NCBI GenBank assembly: GCA_003615045.1
Contig: ML014341.1
Location: 1 to 24,824, forward strand
Direction of reading: 5' to 3'
DNA from: Caulochytrium protostelioides
Lineage: Eukaryota; Chytridiomycota; Caulochytriomycetes; Caulochytriales; Caulochytriaceae
DNA: 24,824 nt
In this document: piece after piece, positions 23,987 to 24,824 of the stretch
Numbering within the stretch: the first letter of the stretch is position 1
Layout: each line of letters begins with the position of its first letter
The notes under the pieces: generated by a model
Seen by the model: only the letters and a program-made list of their open reading frames with translations
The model's database searches: none
Told to the model about the DNA's origin: nothing
Position numbers and translations under genes: made by a program

Positions 23987-24824
23987 GAATGCGTTCTCGT
24001 CGGTGATGGCATCGCTGATGCCGTACCTCCCCGGCGCCGGCGCCGGCCGAGCTGGCGACGGGCGTGGCGCGTCGCCGCTCGTCGGATCGTCGGAGGCGTC
24101 GGACAGCTCCTTTGCGTGCAGCGGCGACGACAGCGATCAGGTCGAGCCCTCGGACTTTGATAGCGACGCGGTGTCCACCTCGTCCTCCTCTTCCTCCGAC
24201 AACGGCGACGGCGACGGCGCCCGACGCAGCAACGCCGCTGCCACACGGCCCACGCGGCCCCATCAGCGCGACCACAGCGGCGACCGCGCGCGCGCGCGCC
24301 TCGTCCGGCTTGTGACGGCGCCGCGCCCGGCCGCCCACGCCCACGCCCGTGTCCGCGCCGCGCCGCCCCCGAGCCGGCGCCGCGCCGAGCTACCGCTCAC
24401 GCAGGCCGACGTCATCCAGCAGCGCCTCGCGGCCGACCTGGACGCCACCGGCGCCGCCGCGCTCGCGCGCTACCACGCCGCCGAGGCCCGCCGTCGCGCG
24501 CTGCCGCCGCCGCCGCCGCCGTCGCCATGGCCGTCGACCGCCGCGGCTGCCGCGGCGTGCGTCATGACCGACCCGACCGCAACGCCGGCCGACCGCCGGC
24601 AGCAGCGGCAGCGGGCCATCCGGCAGCGCCAGGAAGCCGCGGCGGCGATGCAGCGGCGCGCGGCGCCGTCGACGCCGCGGAAGGCGCTGCCGCCGCCGCC
24701 GCCGCCGGTCGTGTGGACGCAGGCGCAGCGGCTGGCGCGCGCGCGCGACGTCGCCGCCGAGAACCGCGCGGCGCTCGCGGCGCGCGTCGCGGCGCAGACG
24801 GCGCGGCTCGCGGCGCAGCGGGAC
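23922..24824 (+). CDS. VPS72: Probable YL1/Vps72/Swc2 chromatin-complex subunit, 3' truncated by window
   Basis: An uninterrupted frame of 301 codons starts at a strong context (CACCATGG) and runs off the window edge. The N-terminal part has basic residues, then an acidic region with FACSGDDSDQVEPSDFDSD (about 65-83). This matches the YL1 pattern SGDDEY...EVDSDFD. A TQ-containing helix (TQADVIQQRLAADLDATG, about 166-183) follows. After a Pro run comes WTQAQRLARARDVAAENRAAL, resembling the YL1 TQEELLxEAkxTEexNlxSL segment. YL1/Swc2 is the H2A.Z-H2B binding subunit of the SWR1 remodeller, and the acidic N-terminus contacts the histone dimer. The diagnostic C-terminal YL1_C domain lies outside the window, so this remains a pattern-based call. 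Poly-Ala, poly-Asp and poly-Pro runs are typical of the neighbourhood. Confidence 0.6.

Noticed and set aside
1-24824. CRISPR array, tRNA/rRNA genes, bacterial operon or prophage
   Set aside because: No direct-repeat/spacer pattern, no tRNA arm motifs, no Shine-Dalgarno spacing, and spliceosomal introns plus eukaryote-specific protein families throughout.

Overview
The window is GC-rich nuclear DNA of a eukaryote with compact, intron-poor genes. It is most likely a zoosporic or other early-diverging fungus; a chytrid of the Caulochytrium kind would fit. That placement is inference from five things: short GTAAGT introns, short intergenic distances, very high GC at third codon positions, a FAM72-family gene (rare in yeasts and moulds) and a decayed Fanzor-like nuclease gene. 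There is no bacterial operon structure, phage module, CRISPR array, rRNA or tRNA that I can see. Layout: (1) About 160-1170 (+) holds a broken Fanzor/TnpB-like nuclease gene in three reading frames. (2) 1358-11731 (+) is one uninterrupted 3457-codon gene for a giant PXA/RGS/PX/nexin-C sorting nexin of the Mdm1/SNX13 type. (3) 12552-13254 (+) is a two-exon RNase P/MRP subunit Rpr2/Rpp21. (4) 13305-14597 (-) is a two-exon ESCRT-I subunit Vps37 with UEV and Mod_r domains, tail to tail with Rpr2 at a 50-base gap. (5) 15408-16775 (+) is a DHHC palmitoyltransferase (Erf2/ZDHHC9-like). (6) 17696-18766 (+) is an endonuclease/exonuclease/phosphatase-fold protein. (7) 19271-20470 (+) is the RNase P/MRP subunit Pop4/Rpp29. 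(8) 21535-23391 (+) is a FAM72-family zinc protein with a very long N-terminal extension. (9) 23922 to the right edge (+) is the N-terminal part of a probable YL1/Vps72/Swc2 chromatin protein, cut by the window end. 

The genes are mostly housekeeping and do not form one obvious pathway. Two links are worth noting. Rpr2/Rpp21 and Pop4/Rpp29, which are direct binding partners in archaeal and human RNase P, lie within 8 kb of each other. The giant nexin, Vps37 and the palmitoyltransferase all concern membrane traffic. 

Nearly every protein carries long low-complexity insertions (Ala, Pro, Ser-Pro, Thr, Asp, Gly) made from GC-rich simple repeats, and third-position GC rises clearly from the left to the right half. 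Two stretches (about 14604-15130 and 16857-17180, both minus strand) look coding by composition, but I could not resolve them into a gene.
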